Assembly: GCA_002684315.1 (NCBI GenBank)
Contig: NYVB01000079.1
Span: forward strand, 1-16,134
Reading direction: 5' to 3'
DNA length: 16,134 nucleotides
DNA from: Planctomycetaceae bacterium
Lineage (GTDB): Bacteria > Planctomycetota > Phycisphaerae > Phycisphaerales > SM1A02
In this document: positions 1-8,210 of the stretch, one piece after another
How the letters are laid out: every line of letters starts with the position of its first letter
Position numbering within the stretch: position 1 is the stretch's first letter
The notes under the pieces: model-generated
Told to the model about the DNA's origin: nothing
Database searches by the model: none
What the model saw: only the letters and a program-made list of their open reading frames with translations
Made by a program: the position numbers and the translations under genes

Positions 1-948
1 TCTCGCGCCGCGGCGTTTCTGACGATGCCGTTGGCCGCCTCGATCTATGTCGTGGCAAGTGCGACCCACGTTCACACGGATGATTTCGCGTGGATGGCAT
101 CCGCGCTCTGCATCAGTTGCGTTCTCTTCTCGAAACGCTCCACGAAGATTCTGGTGGTCGCCTCGCTCGCGATGTTCGTGGCCGTCGCCGCCCGGCAGAA
201 TTTCATCTGGCTCGCCGGGCCGGTTCTCTTTGCCGGGCTGCTTGATCTTCGGCGTGAACGAACCGCCAACGCATGGAAGGGACTTCTCGCGCTCATCGCG
301 GTCGTCATTCCCTCGTTTGCGGTGCTCATCACCTTCGTCATTCTCTGGGGTGGGCTGGTTCCTCCTCATTTTCAGGAGTTCCACGTCTCGTCCGGAATCG
401 ATTGGATCGCACCCGGATACGCCCTGGGACTGCTGGGTCTCTACGCACCATTCTTTCTTCTTGCGGTTCCGAAGACGGCTGTACTGGCTCGCGGCAAGAC
501 CACCATGCTCGTGGTCGCGGCTCTGGCAGGCATGCTCTTCGTGCTGATTCCAGAAAGCGCTCCCGACCTCGCCTCCGGCCGGACGGGCGGGCCTCTGTGG
601 ACGCTTTCCGGGCTCTGGGTCGTCGCCGACCGCTCGCTCCCGCTGGCGTGTCTCTCAGGATTCGGAGCGGCTTCCCTGGTGATCCTCGGCAGCGCGCTCT
701 CCGCGACGCCCGCACGCCGGAGCTGGGCGATCCTCGTCTGCGCTCTGGTCGCTTCGACCGTGACTCAGATGGCGAACGCCCAGTCCTTTCAGAGATATTT
801 CGATACGCCGACACTGCTTTTCCTCTGCTGGACTCTGGCCATGATTCTCGGTGATCGCAAGGATGCGGTCGGGCGGGCCTCGGGCGGTCCGGCTGGGCTG
901 ACCGTGGTGCTTGCCAGTCTGCTGGTAGTTCGATTGGTCGCTTTCTGA
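1..948 (+). CDS. Multi-pass membrane protein, 5'-truncated; possible GT-C-type glycosyltransferase
   Basis: The frame is open from base 1 with no convincing start or ribosome site. The first ATG at 25 is therefore probably internal and the gene begins upstream of the window. About 310 residues are visible and most are hydrophobic, with roughly seven to eight membrane-length segments separated by short charged loops (for example DLRRER), so it is an integral membrane protein. Short motifs recall lipid-linked-sugar glycosyltransferases of the DIE2/ALG10 kind: an early TDD, then RQNFIW after a membrane span, and QRYFDTP before the last spans (ALG10 proteins have RQ.N..W and a late RYY/F..P). That resemblance is from memory and weak. 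The visible part lacks the N-terminal catalytic loop that would decide it. It ends 43 bases before dinB on the same strand. Membrane nature is certain; enzyme class is a guess. Confidence 0.75.
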   Translation, partial: SRAAAFLTMPLAASIYVVASATHVHTDDFAWMASALCISCVLFSKRSTKILVVASLAMFVAVAARQNFIWLAGPVLFAGLLDLRRERTANAWKGLLALIAVVIPSFAVLITFVILWGGLVPPHFQEFHVSSGIDWIAPGYALGLLGLYAPFFLLAVPKTAVLARGKTTMLVVAALAGMLFVLIPESAPDLASGRTGGPLWTLSGLWVVADRSLPLACLSGFGAASLVILGSALSATPARRSWAILVCALVASTVTQMANAQSFQRYFDTPTLLFLCWTLAMILGDRKDAVGRASGGPAGLTVVLASLLVVRLVAF

Positions 949-991
949 GCCGATTTTCGATCGCGCCATCTCTTTCGTATGCTGAGGCCCG

Positions 992-2185
992 ATGTCTGGA
1001 CTCGAACGCACCATCCTGCACTGCGATCTCGATGCCTTCTTCGCTTCGGTGGAGCAGCTCGATGATCCTTCCTTGCGTGGACGACCGGTCCTCGTCGGAG
1101 GTGTTGGAGCCAGAGGAGTCGTTGCCGCCGCCAGTTATGAAGCCCGTGAATTCGGATGTCGGAGTGCGATGCCCAGCAGTACGGCGTTGCGTCTCTGCCC
1201 GCACGCCGTGATGGTTCCGGGTCGTGGTGCCAGATATTCGGAACTCAGTCGTCGTTTCATGGCGATCCTCGAAGAAGCCAGTCCACTGGTGCAACCCCTC
1301 AGTCTGGATGAAGCCTTCCTGGATGTGACCGGTTCGCTTCGTCTGCTGGGTGATGGCATGGCCATCGCCCATGACATCCGGCGCAAGACGCTCGAGCAGC
1401 TTGGCCTGGTCGTTTCGGTCGGTGTCGCTCCGAACAAGTTCGTCGCGAAGATCGCTTCCGATCTTGAAAAACCCGATGCTCTCGTTTGTTTCGAGTCCGA
1501 TGGTCTTGCTCGAAGACTCGCCGATCTTCCGATCGAGCGCATGTGGGGCATCGGTCGAAAATCCGCCGAGTCCTTCCGCACCAACGGCCTTCGCACCTTC
1601 GCCGATCTGCAGAAGATCGATCCCGACCATCTGGTTTCACTCTTCGGCGAATCCTCTCGTCGGTTTCACGAGCTCTCACATGGAATCGATGATCGCCCGG
1701 TGGTCTCCGAGCGGACGTCGAAGAGCATCGGACAGGAGCGCACCTTTTCCGAGGACATCTCGGATCGCGAAGTGCTCGGGGACATTCTGCTCGGCGAGGT
1801 CGAGCAGGTCTCCGAACGTCTCCGGCGCACCGGGGCGAAAGCCACCCGGGTGACCTTGAAGATTCGCTTCGGTGATTTCCAGACGATCACACGTTCCAGA
1901 ACGATCGAGCAACCGACCGAAACCACCAGGACGCTCTGGGAACTTGCACGATCTATCTTCGAGGGGTGGTGTCTGGAGGGTTTTCAGCCGGTGCGATTGC
2001 TCGGTTTCAGCGTGGGTGGGCTCGATCGGAGCGGGCAGGTCGGGCTGTTCGAGCAGGGCGGTTCCGATCGTGATCGCGTCATCGACGAGACCACCGACGC
2101 CATCATCGAGCGATTCGGAACCAGTGCCATCTCCCGTGCCCGCGCCGTGAGGCGTGGTTCGGATCCCGCGGCCCGCGAGAAGTGA
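992..2185 (+). CDS. dinB: DNA polymerase IV (Y-family translesion polymerase DinB)
   Basis: This 397-residue protein matches the family along its whole length. The palm metal ligands are D12 in HCDLDAFF and D106-E107 in SLDEAFLD. F16-F17 provide the aromatic steric-gate position. The finger region has ASYEAREFGCRSAMPS and the thumb has the MWGIGRKS helix-hairpin-helix turn near residue 183. A little-finger domain follows (about 240-345), with SIGQERTF at its start. Near the C-terminus QVGLF (349-353) resembles the Q-x-x-L-F beta-clamp-binding peptide. The ATG at 992 gives the normal N-terminus; only a weak GAGG lies upstream. The enzyme copies past damaged template bases with low fidelity. 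It may be co-transcribed with the membrane gene 43 bases upstream. No SOS-type box was found in front of it. Its stop lies 9 bases from the convergent peptidase stop. Confidence 0.96.
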   Translation: MSGLERTILHCDLDAFFASVEQLDDPSLRGRPVLVGGVGARGVVAAASYEAREFGCRSAMPSSTALRLCPHAVMVPGRGARYSELSRRFMAILEEASPLVQPLSLDEAFLDVTGSLRLLGDGMAIAHDIRRKTLEQLGLVVSVGVAPNKFVAKIASDLEKPDALVCFESDGLARRLADLPIERMWGIGRKSAESFRTNGLRTFADLQKIDPDHLVSLFGESSRRFHELSHGIDDRPVVSERTSKSIGQERTFSEDISDREVLGDILLGEVEQVSERLRRTGAKATRVTLKIRFGDFQTITRSRTIEQPTETTRTLWELARSIFEGWCLEGFQPVRLLGFSVGGLDRSGQVGLFEQGGSDRDRVIDETTDAIIERFGTSAISRARAVRRGSDPAAREK

Positions 2186-2194
2186 CTGCCTGAG

Positions 2195-4105
2195 TCATTC
2201 TCCGCGCTTCAGCAGAGTCACTTCGATCGTCTCTTCCTTGCCGTCTCGAATGACCACGATCTCGACGACATCGCCGGGCTCATGCGTTCTCAGCTGATCG
2301 ATCAGCACGCTGCGATCTCGGAGTTCACTGTCTCCCCAGAGGACCATGCGGTCACCGACTTCGATTCCCGCCATGTCTGCGCTGGAGTCATCGGTGACGA
2401 ACACGATGCGGAGTCCGGGTTCACCGTCATCGGTGGTCGATCTGATGCCGAGCTGCACCTTGGGCATGTTGCGGGGTCGTGCGCGAACCCTGGTGGTTTC
2501 GCCGTTTCTGTTGGGGCGGGAGAAACCCATCTTTTCCGGACTGCTTGCGGCCGTGTACGCAAGTTCGTGGAAAAGCTTGACCGTCTCGGTCCCGCCTTCG
2601 AAGTTGATGAGATCGATGGTGTCTCTCGAGGTGTGGTAGTCGTTGTGAAGAGGGAAGGGCGTGATCGCGAAGAGGATCGGAACGCCCTTGCTGAGGAACT
2701 CCGAGTGGTCGCTGCCACCGCTGGAGGCTTCCGATTCCACGATCTCCAGGCTCGAGGCTTCGAAGAGCGGGCGTGCCCACTCGCTCATGCCTTCACCGGT
2801 GCCCGTTCCCGAGATGCTGAGACGACGATCGTTCTCGATGCGCCCGATCATGTCGAAGTTGATCATCAGGTTCAGATCCTCCAACGGCTGTGCGGGGTTG
2901 TTCACATAGAAGCGTGAGCCATGAAGTCCCGACTCCTCACCGTCGAAGGCGATGATGATGATGTCGCGCAAGGGCATGTCTTCGGGCGCTTCGTCGTAGG
3001 CGGTCTGGAGCGACTCGGCCAGCATGATGAGGGCCGCGACACCGGAGGCGTTGTCATCGGCACCGGGGTGGAACTTGCCTTTACCGGCCGAGCCTTCGTT
3101 GCTTCCGAAGTCTCCCATGCCAAGGTGGTCGATGTGTGCGCCGATCACGACGTACTCGTCGGCGATGTCGCCTCGTCCTTCGATCATCCCCAGAACGTTT
3201 TCGCCGTAGAGCTTCGTGACTTCGCGTCGACCCATCATGGTGACCATCACGTCGTCGATGTCGATCACGCCGCCTTCACCGGAATCGGCCAGGGCGCGCC
3301 AGTCCTCGATCGATTTCCCGTCTTCACTCTTTCCATTGAGGAGTCGCTCCGCTGATTCCGGTGTCATCATGAAGACTGGGACGTTGTCGACCATTCTCTG
3401 GGCACTGTTGAACAACGAACCGGCTCTTCGATCATCGGCTCCGGGAGGGTTCACCAGAATGATGCCTGCGGGATTCCGCTTGGCCACGGCTCGGAATTTG
3501 CGGTCGAATGTCGAACGCGAGGACCAGCCGCTGTCGGACCACAGACTCTTGCCATCTTCGTTCATCGGCTCGAAACGGAAGAGAACCGCGATTCTGCCGC
3601 TGAGATCATCGTCTTCGGAAAAGCTCGAGAACTCGTCCGGTCCGCTTTCGATGCCGTATCCCACGAATGACAATGGGGCGGTGATGCCCGCGTCCGAACC
3701 CATCTCGGTCATGATGTAGTCGGTGTCGAGTTCGAATTCATTGTCGCCGCTGCTGAGCCCGATATCGATCAGATCGGACGAGCTGCCGAGTGGAAAGGGC
3801 TGCCGGTAGCCCGAGCCACCGTCTTCGGTCACGTTCATGACGGGCTTGAGGCCTCGGGTCTTGAATTGTGTTTCGACGTATTCCCGTGCCAGCTCCGCGC
3901 CACGTGTGCCCGGAAGTCTACCGCCCATCCAGGGGCTGGCAAGGATGATCAGATGTTCCTGGTACTCACGGACGTCTTCCGGTGAGGCGCGGAAGATGTC
4001 TGAAAGCGGTGCATCCTCCCGGGCTTCCCGCTCCTGAGCGAACGAGGAAGAAGCGGTGGTGAGTGCAATCGCTGGAAGAAGGCTCCAACGGATCAAGGAA
4101 TTCAT
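2195..4105 (-). CDS. Secreted M28-family metallopeptidase (aminopeptidase) with PA-like insert and C-terminal PDZ domain
   Basis: The frame extends upstream to 4207, but the ATG at 4105 places a signal peptide (residues 1-23, ending SSSFAQ) directly at the N-terminus, so that start was chosen. It gives 636 residues. Residues about 140-250 look like a protease-associated domain (FVGYGIES, then GRIAVLF). The M28 catalytic domain follows with its di-zinc set visible: H324 in AHIDH, D350 in GADDNASG, E390-E391 in FDGEESG, D418 in NFDMIG and H491 in DYHTSRDT. Residues about 550-636 form a PDZ domain (QLGIRS, DMAGIEVGD, VVIRDGKE). This architecture fits an exported zinc aminopeptidase that trims peptides in the periplasm or outside the cell. 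The exact substrate cannot be read. The gene is divergent from the gene at 4261 and convergent with dinB. A possible promoter and an inverted repeat lie upstream. Confidence 0.93.
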   Translation of the reverse strand: MNSLIRWSLLPAIALTTASSSFAQEREAREDAPLSDIFRASPEDVREYQEHLIILASPWMGGRLPGTRGAELAREYVETQFKTRGLKPVMNVTEDGGSGYRQPFPLGSSSDLIDIGLSSGDNEFELDTDYIMTEMGSDAGITAPLSFVGYGIESGPDEFSSFSEDDDLSGRIAVLFRFEPMNEDGKSLWSDSGWSSRSTFDRKFRAVAKRNPAGIILVNPPGADDRRAGSLFNSAQRMVDNVPVFMMTPESAERLLNGKSEDGKSIEDWRALADSGEGGVIDIDDVMVTMMGRREVTKLYGENVLGMIEGRGDIADEYVVIGAHIDHLGMGDFGSNEGSAGKGKFHPGADDNASGVAALIMLAESLQTAYDEAPEDMPLRDIIIIAFDGEESGLHGSRFYVNNPAQPLEDLNLMINFDMIGRIENDRRLSISGTGTGEGMSEWARPLFEASSLEIVESEASSGGSDHSEFLSKGVPILFAITPFPLHNDYHTSRDTIDLINFEGGTETVKLFHELAYTAASSPEKMGFSRPNRNGETTRVRARPRNMPKVQLGIRSTTDDGEPGLRIVFVTDDSSADMAGIEVGDRMVLWGDSELRDRSVLIDQLRTHEPGDVVEIVVIRDGKEETIEVTLLKRGE

Positions 4106-4162
4106 GCGGTATTGACTCACGGGTAGCTCCAAATGGTCATGTCTAGAAATGGTTCGATCTTG

Positions 4163-4189
4163 AAAGGGTATCCTATGAGAAGACCCTTT
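4163..4189. promoter_or_regulatory. Inverted repeat, candidate operator in the divergent intergenic region
   Basis: Perfect 7-base arms AAAGGGT (4163-4169) and ACCCTTT (4183-4189) are separated by 13 bases, so the arm centres are 20 bases apart, about two helical turns. The repeat covers the putative -10 element of the leftward peptidase promoter and lies about 70 bases before the start at 4261. This geometry suits a dimeric repressor, but no known motif was recognised. The rest of the 155-base gap (4106-4260) shows no gene. Confidence 0.35.
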
Positions 4190-4198
4190 TTCCGCCAA
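4170..4198 (-). promoter_or_regulatory. Candidate sigma-70-like promoter for the M28 peptidase
   Basis: Read on the minus strand, TTGGCG (4193-4198) and TAGGAT (4170-4175) are separated by exactly 17 bases. Transcription would start near 4163 and give a leader of about 58 bases before the ATG at 4105. The -10 matches four of six consensus bases and the -35 about as many. Planctomycete promoters are poorly characterised, so this is only a plausible placement. Confidence 0.3.
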
Positions 4199-4249
4199 AC
4201 CCCGCATTGGTTTCGTCCTTTTGTTTCAAACGGCGAAAACCAGACCGGC

Positions 4250-4254
4250 AGGAG
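4250..4254 (+). promoter_or_regulatory. Ribosome binding site that fixes the start at 4261
   Basis: AGGAG lies 6 bases before the ATG at 4261. The frame is open further upstream to a TTG at 4207, but only the 4261 start has a good ribosome site and puts the hydrophobic signal segment near the N-terminus. Confidence 0.7.
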
Positions 4255-4260
4255 CGCTTG

Positions 4261-5637
4261 ATGCCTTTCTCACTCCACCTCATGACACCCCTGAGTGCAT
4301 GTCTCCACCGCTTTTTTTCAATCATCCTGGCGATCGCCTGCATGGTCGGCATGTCCGCGACGGCACTGGCCCGACCGATGCTCGACCCGGTCGACGGTCC
4401 ACATGTCGATCTGAAGTTGTCACTCGAACCAGATGCGCTTCGCATGCAGGTCACGATGAACATCGTCTTCCTCGATGAGGCGATGGAATTCGAACGAGAA
4501 CTTGCGGATCGGATCGATCCCGCCGAGGGGCCGGCTCTGCTCGAGACGTTGCAGCAATGGGCGGATGTGGATCTCGTCGCCGACATCGATGGAGTCGCGG
4601 TGAACCCGATCGTGGACGGCTTGCTGATCAACGATCCCGACACGACATACCTCGCCCTGATGGTCCGAACCGGAATGCGCGGACTGAGAAAGGTCCGCTT
4701 CGACGTCGAGTGGCCATTGAAAAGCGAGCCATCGGACATCTCTCTTCAGTGGTACGTCTATCCGATCGACCCTTTCAGTTCGGTCGTCCCACCGGAGCCC
4801 ATCACGATCGCAGCGGAAGCTCAGGTCGAAGGCATCAGAGAAGCCGTCTTCTTCAGCGAGGCGGCTCCGGTGTGGTCATGGCGCAGTGGTTCCACCGCCA
4901 TCAATGAACGACTTGAGACGATCGCGCCTCCCGAGCGTCGCATGCCATGGCCTCTGCCGTTGCTTTCCATCATCGTCGCGGCCGGAGCGCTGGTGTCCTC
5001 GATCCCACTGCTGGCGTCACGTCGATCGGGGACTTCGTTGGTCGCGTTCATCATTCTTCCCTGCGCGGCCGTACTCGCCTATGCAGGCTCCGGTGTCGGA
5101 GTGGTTCAGATCCAACCCCCCGGAAGCGAGCGGCTTCAACTCCCCACATCCGCAGAGGCCGAAGCCATCCTGGTGCCTCTTCACGGGAACATCTACCGTG
5201 CATTCGACTACGTGGCCGAGACCGACATCTATGACGCGCTCGACCGGAGTGTCAGCGGTGACCTTCTCGATGAGCTCTACCGGACGATCTATGCCAGTCT
5301 GGTGATGGAAGAGGCACAGGGTGCCGTCAGTCGTGTCACCGCCGTGCGCCCCGTCGAGGTCCAGATCGAATCGATCGAACCGGACCCCGATCGACCGGAG
5401 ATTCTCATGGCGGTCTCCTATCGATGGCAGGTCGATGGGAATGTGACGCACTGGGGTCACGTTCACGAACGAACCAATGAATATCTCGCGGAACTTGGTG
5501 TCCGTGGCAGCGAAGAGGGGTGGCGAATCGAATCGGTTCGGATCCTCGAACAGGAGCGCATCGACGAACCCGAAGAGGAGGTCTCTCCCGATGGGCTTCC
5601 CGAGTTCGGTGAGTCCGACGAGGACGTTCTGCTCTGA
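4261..5637 (+). CDS. Unrecognised membrane-anchored protein with signal peptide and two central membrane spans
   Basis: The product has 458 residues. Residues about 13-37 form a signal peptide (FFSIILAIACMVGM ending SATALA). Residues 38-228 are an exported, acidic region that opens with PHVDLKLSLEPDALRMQ and is probably beta-rich. Two membrane spans follow at about 229-252 (WPLPLLSIIVAAGALV) and 257-276. A second soluble domain of about 180 residues ends the protein. It carries a striking block, THWGHVHERTNEY (396-408) followed by WRIESVRILEQER (421-433), which resembles a C-terminal signature I associate with conserved planctomycete hypothetical proteins. The tail is very acidic. No catalytic motif or cofactor site could be identified, so no function is assigned. 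It stands alone, divergent from the peptidase and convergent with the DUF2071 gene. Confidence 0.85.
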   Translation: MPFSLHLMTPLSACLHRFFSIILAIACMVGMSATALARPMLDPVDGPHVDLKLSLEPDALRMQVTMNIVFLDEAMEFERELADRIDPAEGPALLETLQQWADVDLVADIDGVAVNPIVDGLLINDPDTTYLALMVRTGMRGLRKVRFDVEWPLKSEPSDISLQWYVYPIDPFSSVVPPEPITIAAEAQVEGIREAVFFSEAAPVWSWRSGSTAINERLETIAPPERRMPWPLPLLSIIVAAGALVSSIPLLASRRSGTSLVAFIILPCAAVLAYAGSGVGVVQIQPPGSERLQLPTSAEAEAILVPLHGNIYRAFDYVAETDIYDALDRSVSGDLLDELYRTIYASLVMEEAQGAVSRVTAVRPVEVQIESIEPDPDRPEILMAVSYRWQVDGNVTHWGHVHERTNEYLAELGVRGSEEGWRIESVRILEQERIDEPEEEVSPDGLPEFGESDEDVLL

Positions 5638-5676
5638 TCTCGGCTCAAGACGGCTTCGACTCGTCGCGAGGCGTTG

Positions 5677-6408
5677 TCAGACCTGCTTCAACATCCAGCC
5701 CCGAACCGTGACCGGATCGGCGGCCATGCAGATCGGAGCTCCGATGGTCTGTATGCCGGCTTCGGTCACCAGGTCATCTTCGAGTTCCAGGAGCTCCGCC
5801 TGCCGGAGTGTCCACGGTTCATGGTGGACCGCGCCTCGCCACAGACGGGTCCCTTTGCCGGAGTAGAGGTTGTAGCGTTCGGTGAGAAAGTGGCGAAGCG
5901 ACCCGAATTCACTTCGAGGCATGGCGTCTCCCGAACGCCATTTGATCCGCGTGCTCTTTCCATCATGTCGGGTCAGCTGATAGTCGTGCGTCCGCTCGGT
6001 CTTCGAGACATTGAATCGTGCATGGATGTAATTCAGATTCCAGAGGGTGCGGCCGCCGAACACCGCGAGTCTGCTTGCGGCGTCGAGGCTGTAGAACCAC
6101 ACGCCCGGGACGCCATCCTTCAGGACGTAGGTCCTCACATTGCATTCATGAAAGTTTCGTGCGATCGGCAGGGGGGGTAGGAACGTCGGCCTCGTCTTGG
6201 CCATGGTGAAGGGCACCAGAGCGATCCAGGCCGAACCGTCGAACGTGTCGACTTCCAATCCAGCGGGCAGAGTGGATTGCAGAAGATCCGGGTCCACCCG
6301 CCAGTGGATGAAGAGCAGATCCTTCCACGTCATCTTCATCGCGGCTCCCGGAGTCGTCTCTCCCGGAAGTCTTGATTCCCATCCGATATCGGCATGTGGT
6401 GATGACAT
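5677..6408 (-). CDS. DUF2071 (YqjF-family) protein
   Basis: The ATG at 6408 gives 243 residues and has a GAGG just upstream. The frame stays open to an ATG at 6495, but that start would overlap the divergent gene's ATG and add a non-conserved, highly charged leader. Hallmarks of DUF2071 are present in order: TWKDLLFIHWRVDP (27-40), LPAGLEVDTFDGSAWIALVPF (48-68), FHECNVRTYV (86-95) and GVWFYSLDA (102-110), then the SRLAVFGGRTLWNL block. The protein is soluble and cytoplasmic with no signal peptide. The family resembles acetoacetate-decarboxylase-like beta-barrels, but its reaction is not established, so none is given here. It is convergent with the gene ending at 5637 and divergent from the one starting at 6494. 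Confidence 0.9.
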   Translation of the reverse strand: MSSPHADIGWESRLPGETTPGAAMKMTWKDLLFIHWRVDPDLLQSTLPAGLEVDTFDGSAWIALVPFTMAKTRPTFLPPLPIARNFHECNVRTYVLKDGVPGVWFYSLDAASRLAVFGGRTLWNLNYIHARFNVSKTERTHDYQLTRHDGKSTRIKWRSGDAMPRSEFGSLRHFLTERYNLYSGKGTRLWRGAVHHEPWTLRQAELLELEDDLVTEAGIQTIGAPICMAADPVTVRGWMLKQV

Positions 6409-6474
6409 GACCTCATGGTAGGAGTATTCGTGGTGTTCGCGGCGCTTTCTTCGATATAGTTGATGTTGATCCCT

Positions 6475-6481
6475 CGGAGGA
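6475..6481 (+). promoter_or_regulatory. Ribosome binding site for the gene at 6494
   Basis: CGGAGGA lies 12 bases before the ATG at 6494. The spacing is long but the match is good. The 85-base divergent gap (6409-6493) also holds an AT-rich patch, GATATAGT (6452-6459), that may be a -10 element for either direction. No convincing -35 was seen. Confidence 0.45.
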
Positions 6482-6493
6482 CATTCGATCGTC

Positions 6494-8134
6494 ATGTTTC
6501 ACAACATCATTCAGCATCTTCTGGTTGTCCCCATCGGGACAGCACCCTCACCCAGCGTGGCGGCTTCGCCTGATTGGTGGGGTGTTCTTGCCGGACTGCA
6601 TCCGGTGCTCACTCATTTTCCAATCGCTTTGATCATCGTCGCTGCGGGTGTCGAATTCGTCGGTCTCCTGATGCGACGAGAGAAAGTCGCCTCGTTCACC
6701 GTGATCGCACTTCTCATCGGCGGGACGTCCGCGATGTTCTCGGCGTGGAGTGGATGGTCGCTGGCCGATGCCGGGTACGGCGGCCGTGGTTGGGAGCTCG
6801 AACTTCATCGTTGGCTGGGTGTCGCGGCAGGTCTGCTCGGGCTCCTCCTTTCCGTTCTGGTTCTGATCGCCTGGTTCGGTGGTCGGGCATGGGCGACCGC
6901 GATCGTCAGAGCACTTTCATTCGTCTGCGCGATCCTGATCGGTCTGGCCGCTCATTTCGGTGGGGAGCTGGTCTGGGGCGAATCGCTCGTCATCAAATCC
7001 CTGTTTCCCGAGCCCGGGGCGCAGCCGCTGTCCGTCTCCGATCATGTGCCGCCCGTCGAAGAGGACTCGGTGACCTCGGTGTCTCCCGCTCCGACGTCGG
7101 AGTCGGCGCCGAAGACCGAGCCTGCAGCTGAAGACATCGATCCGGTCGTTTCAGAAGATGATGGTTCCGCGTCATCGGCGTCCTTCGAGTCCGAGGCTTT
7201 GGAACCGACCAAGATCGCGATGGTCTCCTTCAGTGAACAGATCAAGCCGATTCTCGACATGCATTGCTGGAAGTGCCATGGACCGACCGGGCGTGCCCGG
7301 GCGGGTCTTCGGCTGGTGTCTCAGGATGATTTCGATCAGGTGCTCGACGAACATCCCGTGGTCTCTTCCGGAAGCCCTGACCAGAGCGAGCTTTTCGATG
7401 TGATCACCTTGCCGCGTGACGATGATGATGCGATGCCCCCAAGCGGTCCGGGTCTGTCCTCAGAGGAGATCGCATTGGTGCGTCTGTGGATCGAACAAGG
7501 TGGCTCGACCGAATCAATGGCGTCCGCTTTCGATGAAAAGAGACCTGTCCCCCAGAGTGCTCCCAGCAGCACTCCGAGGGCTTCACCCGACCAAGGCGAT
7601 TCCCAAAGTGACCCTGTCACACTGAAGCAGGCGCAAGACATTCAGGAACTGTCGAAGGCGCTTCTCACCCGAGGTGTCACTTTGAAGCCGATCGCTCGAG
7701 ATTCGAATTTTCTCGAGCTCAATGCGTCGGCGCTCAGTCACCGCATCGATCCACCCTTTGGTGATGACGATCTTCAGCGAATCATCGTGCTCTCGCCCGT
7801 ACTGGTGTCTCTCGACCTCTCGCACACTGAAGTGACCGATTCAGGACTCACTGCTCTGGCAGGATGCGATGAACTTCAGGCACTCACGCTCAAAGGAACC
7901 GCCGTCTCAAGCGAATCCGTCGAACTACTGGCAGGTCTGAATGGTTTGCAGCGTTTGAACCTCTATGAGACACAGATCGATGATGCAGGCCTTTCAGGAC
8001 TCATGCGTTCTTCATCATTGCGCCGGCTTTTCGTCGGTTCGAGTCGCGTGACCGACGCTGGCGTGAAGGCGGCTCGGTCATTGAATTCAAAAGTCGACAT
8101 CATCTGGTCAAATTCACCCTCGGCTTCCCAGTGA
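6494..8134 (+). CDS. DUF2231 membrane protein fused to a planctomycete-type cytochrome c domain and leucine-rich repeats
   Basis: The product has 546 residues. Residues about 25-170 form a DUF2231 domain of four membrane spans with its marker histidines: GLHPVLTHFPIAL (34-46), ELHRWLGV (103-110) and AHFGGELVWG (153-162). A low-complexity acidic linker rich in S, P, E and D covers about 175-240. A planctomycete cytochrome c domain (PSCyt1-like) follows: FSEQIKPIL, heme motif C258-W-K-C261-H262-G, and a possible distal Met314 in AMPPSGPGLS. After a second linker, residues about 430-535 hold four leucine-rich repeats of the type L..L.L..T.V.D.GL..L. The likely picture is a membrane-anchored periplasmic heme protein with a protein-interaction tail. 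DUF2231-cytochrome fusions are known in planctomycetes near large secreted cytochrome proteins. No such partner gene is in this window, so it appears to be an orphan. Confidence 0.92.
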   Translation: MFHNIIQHLLVVPIGTAPSPSVAASPDWWGVLAGLHPVLTHFPIALIIVAAGVEFVGLLMRREKVASFTVIALLIGGTSAMFSAWSGWSLADAGYGGRGWELELHRWLGVAAGLLGLLLSVLVLIAWFGGRAWATAIVRALSFVCAILIGLAAHFGGELVWGESLVIKSLFPEPGAQPLSVSDHVPPVEEDSVTSVSPAPTSESAPKTEPAAEDIDPVVSEDDGSASSASFESEALEPTKIAMVSFSEQIKPILDMHCWKCHGPTGRARAGLRLVSQDDFDQVLDEHPVVSSGSPDQSELFDVITLPRDDDDAMPPSGPGLSSEEIALVRLWIEQGGSTESMASAFDEKRPVPQSAPSSTPRASPDQGDSQSDPVTLKQAQDIQELSKALLTRGVTLKPIARDSNFLELNASALSHRIDPPFGDDDLQRIIVLSPVLVSLDLSHTEVTDSGLTALAGCDELQALTLKGTAVSSESVELLAGLNGLQRLNLYETQIDDAGLSGLMRSSSLRRLFVGSSRVTDAGVKAARSLNSKVDIIWSNSPSASQ

Positions 8135-8173
8135 AATCCCCTCTTTCGGACATCAAGGCCGTCTTTTTCGTCT

Positions 8174-8193
8174 CATGGGGTATTTACCCCATG
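8174..8193. promoter_or_regulatory. Perfect 20-bp inverted repeat upstream of the hydrolase-kinase operon
   Basis: CATGGGGTATTTACCCCATG has 9-base perfect arms around a 2-base centre. It sits 39 bases after the preceding stop and 112 bases before the hydrolase start. There is no T-run after it on either strand, so it is not a typical terminator; an operator or activator site is more likely. It lies in the 171-base gap 8135-8305. Confidence 0.5.
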
Positions 8194-8194
8194 G

Positions 8195-8208
8195 ATCGTG
8201 TCCACGAT
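8195..8208. promoter_or_regulatory. Second perfect inverted repeat, adjacent to the first
   Basis: ATCGTG and CACGAT arms flank TC. It follows the 20-bp palindrome after a single base and abuts the possible -35 region. The two repeats have different sequences, so they need not bind the same protein. A third, weaker repeat (CACC-TTT-GGTG, 8215-8225) lies just downstream. Confidence 0.4.
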
Positions 8209-8210
8209 TG

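Noticed and set aside
338..1630. A 430-codon open frame on the minus strand across the first gene and dinB.
   Set aside because: It is antisense to clear coding sequence, rich in Arg/Ser/Gly with low-complexity runs, and has no recognisable domain.
2282..2917. Long open frames antisense to the M28 peptidase (also 2921-3355 and 3216-3719, plus strand).
   Set aside because: They mirror the codon bias of the peptidase gene, have no ribosome sites and no family features.
6409..6495. An N-terminal extension of the DUF2071 gene to the ATG at 6495.
   Set aside because: It would overlap the divergent start at 6494, and the additional 29 residues are charged and unlike the family N-terminus.
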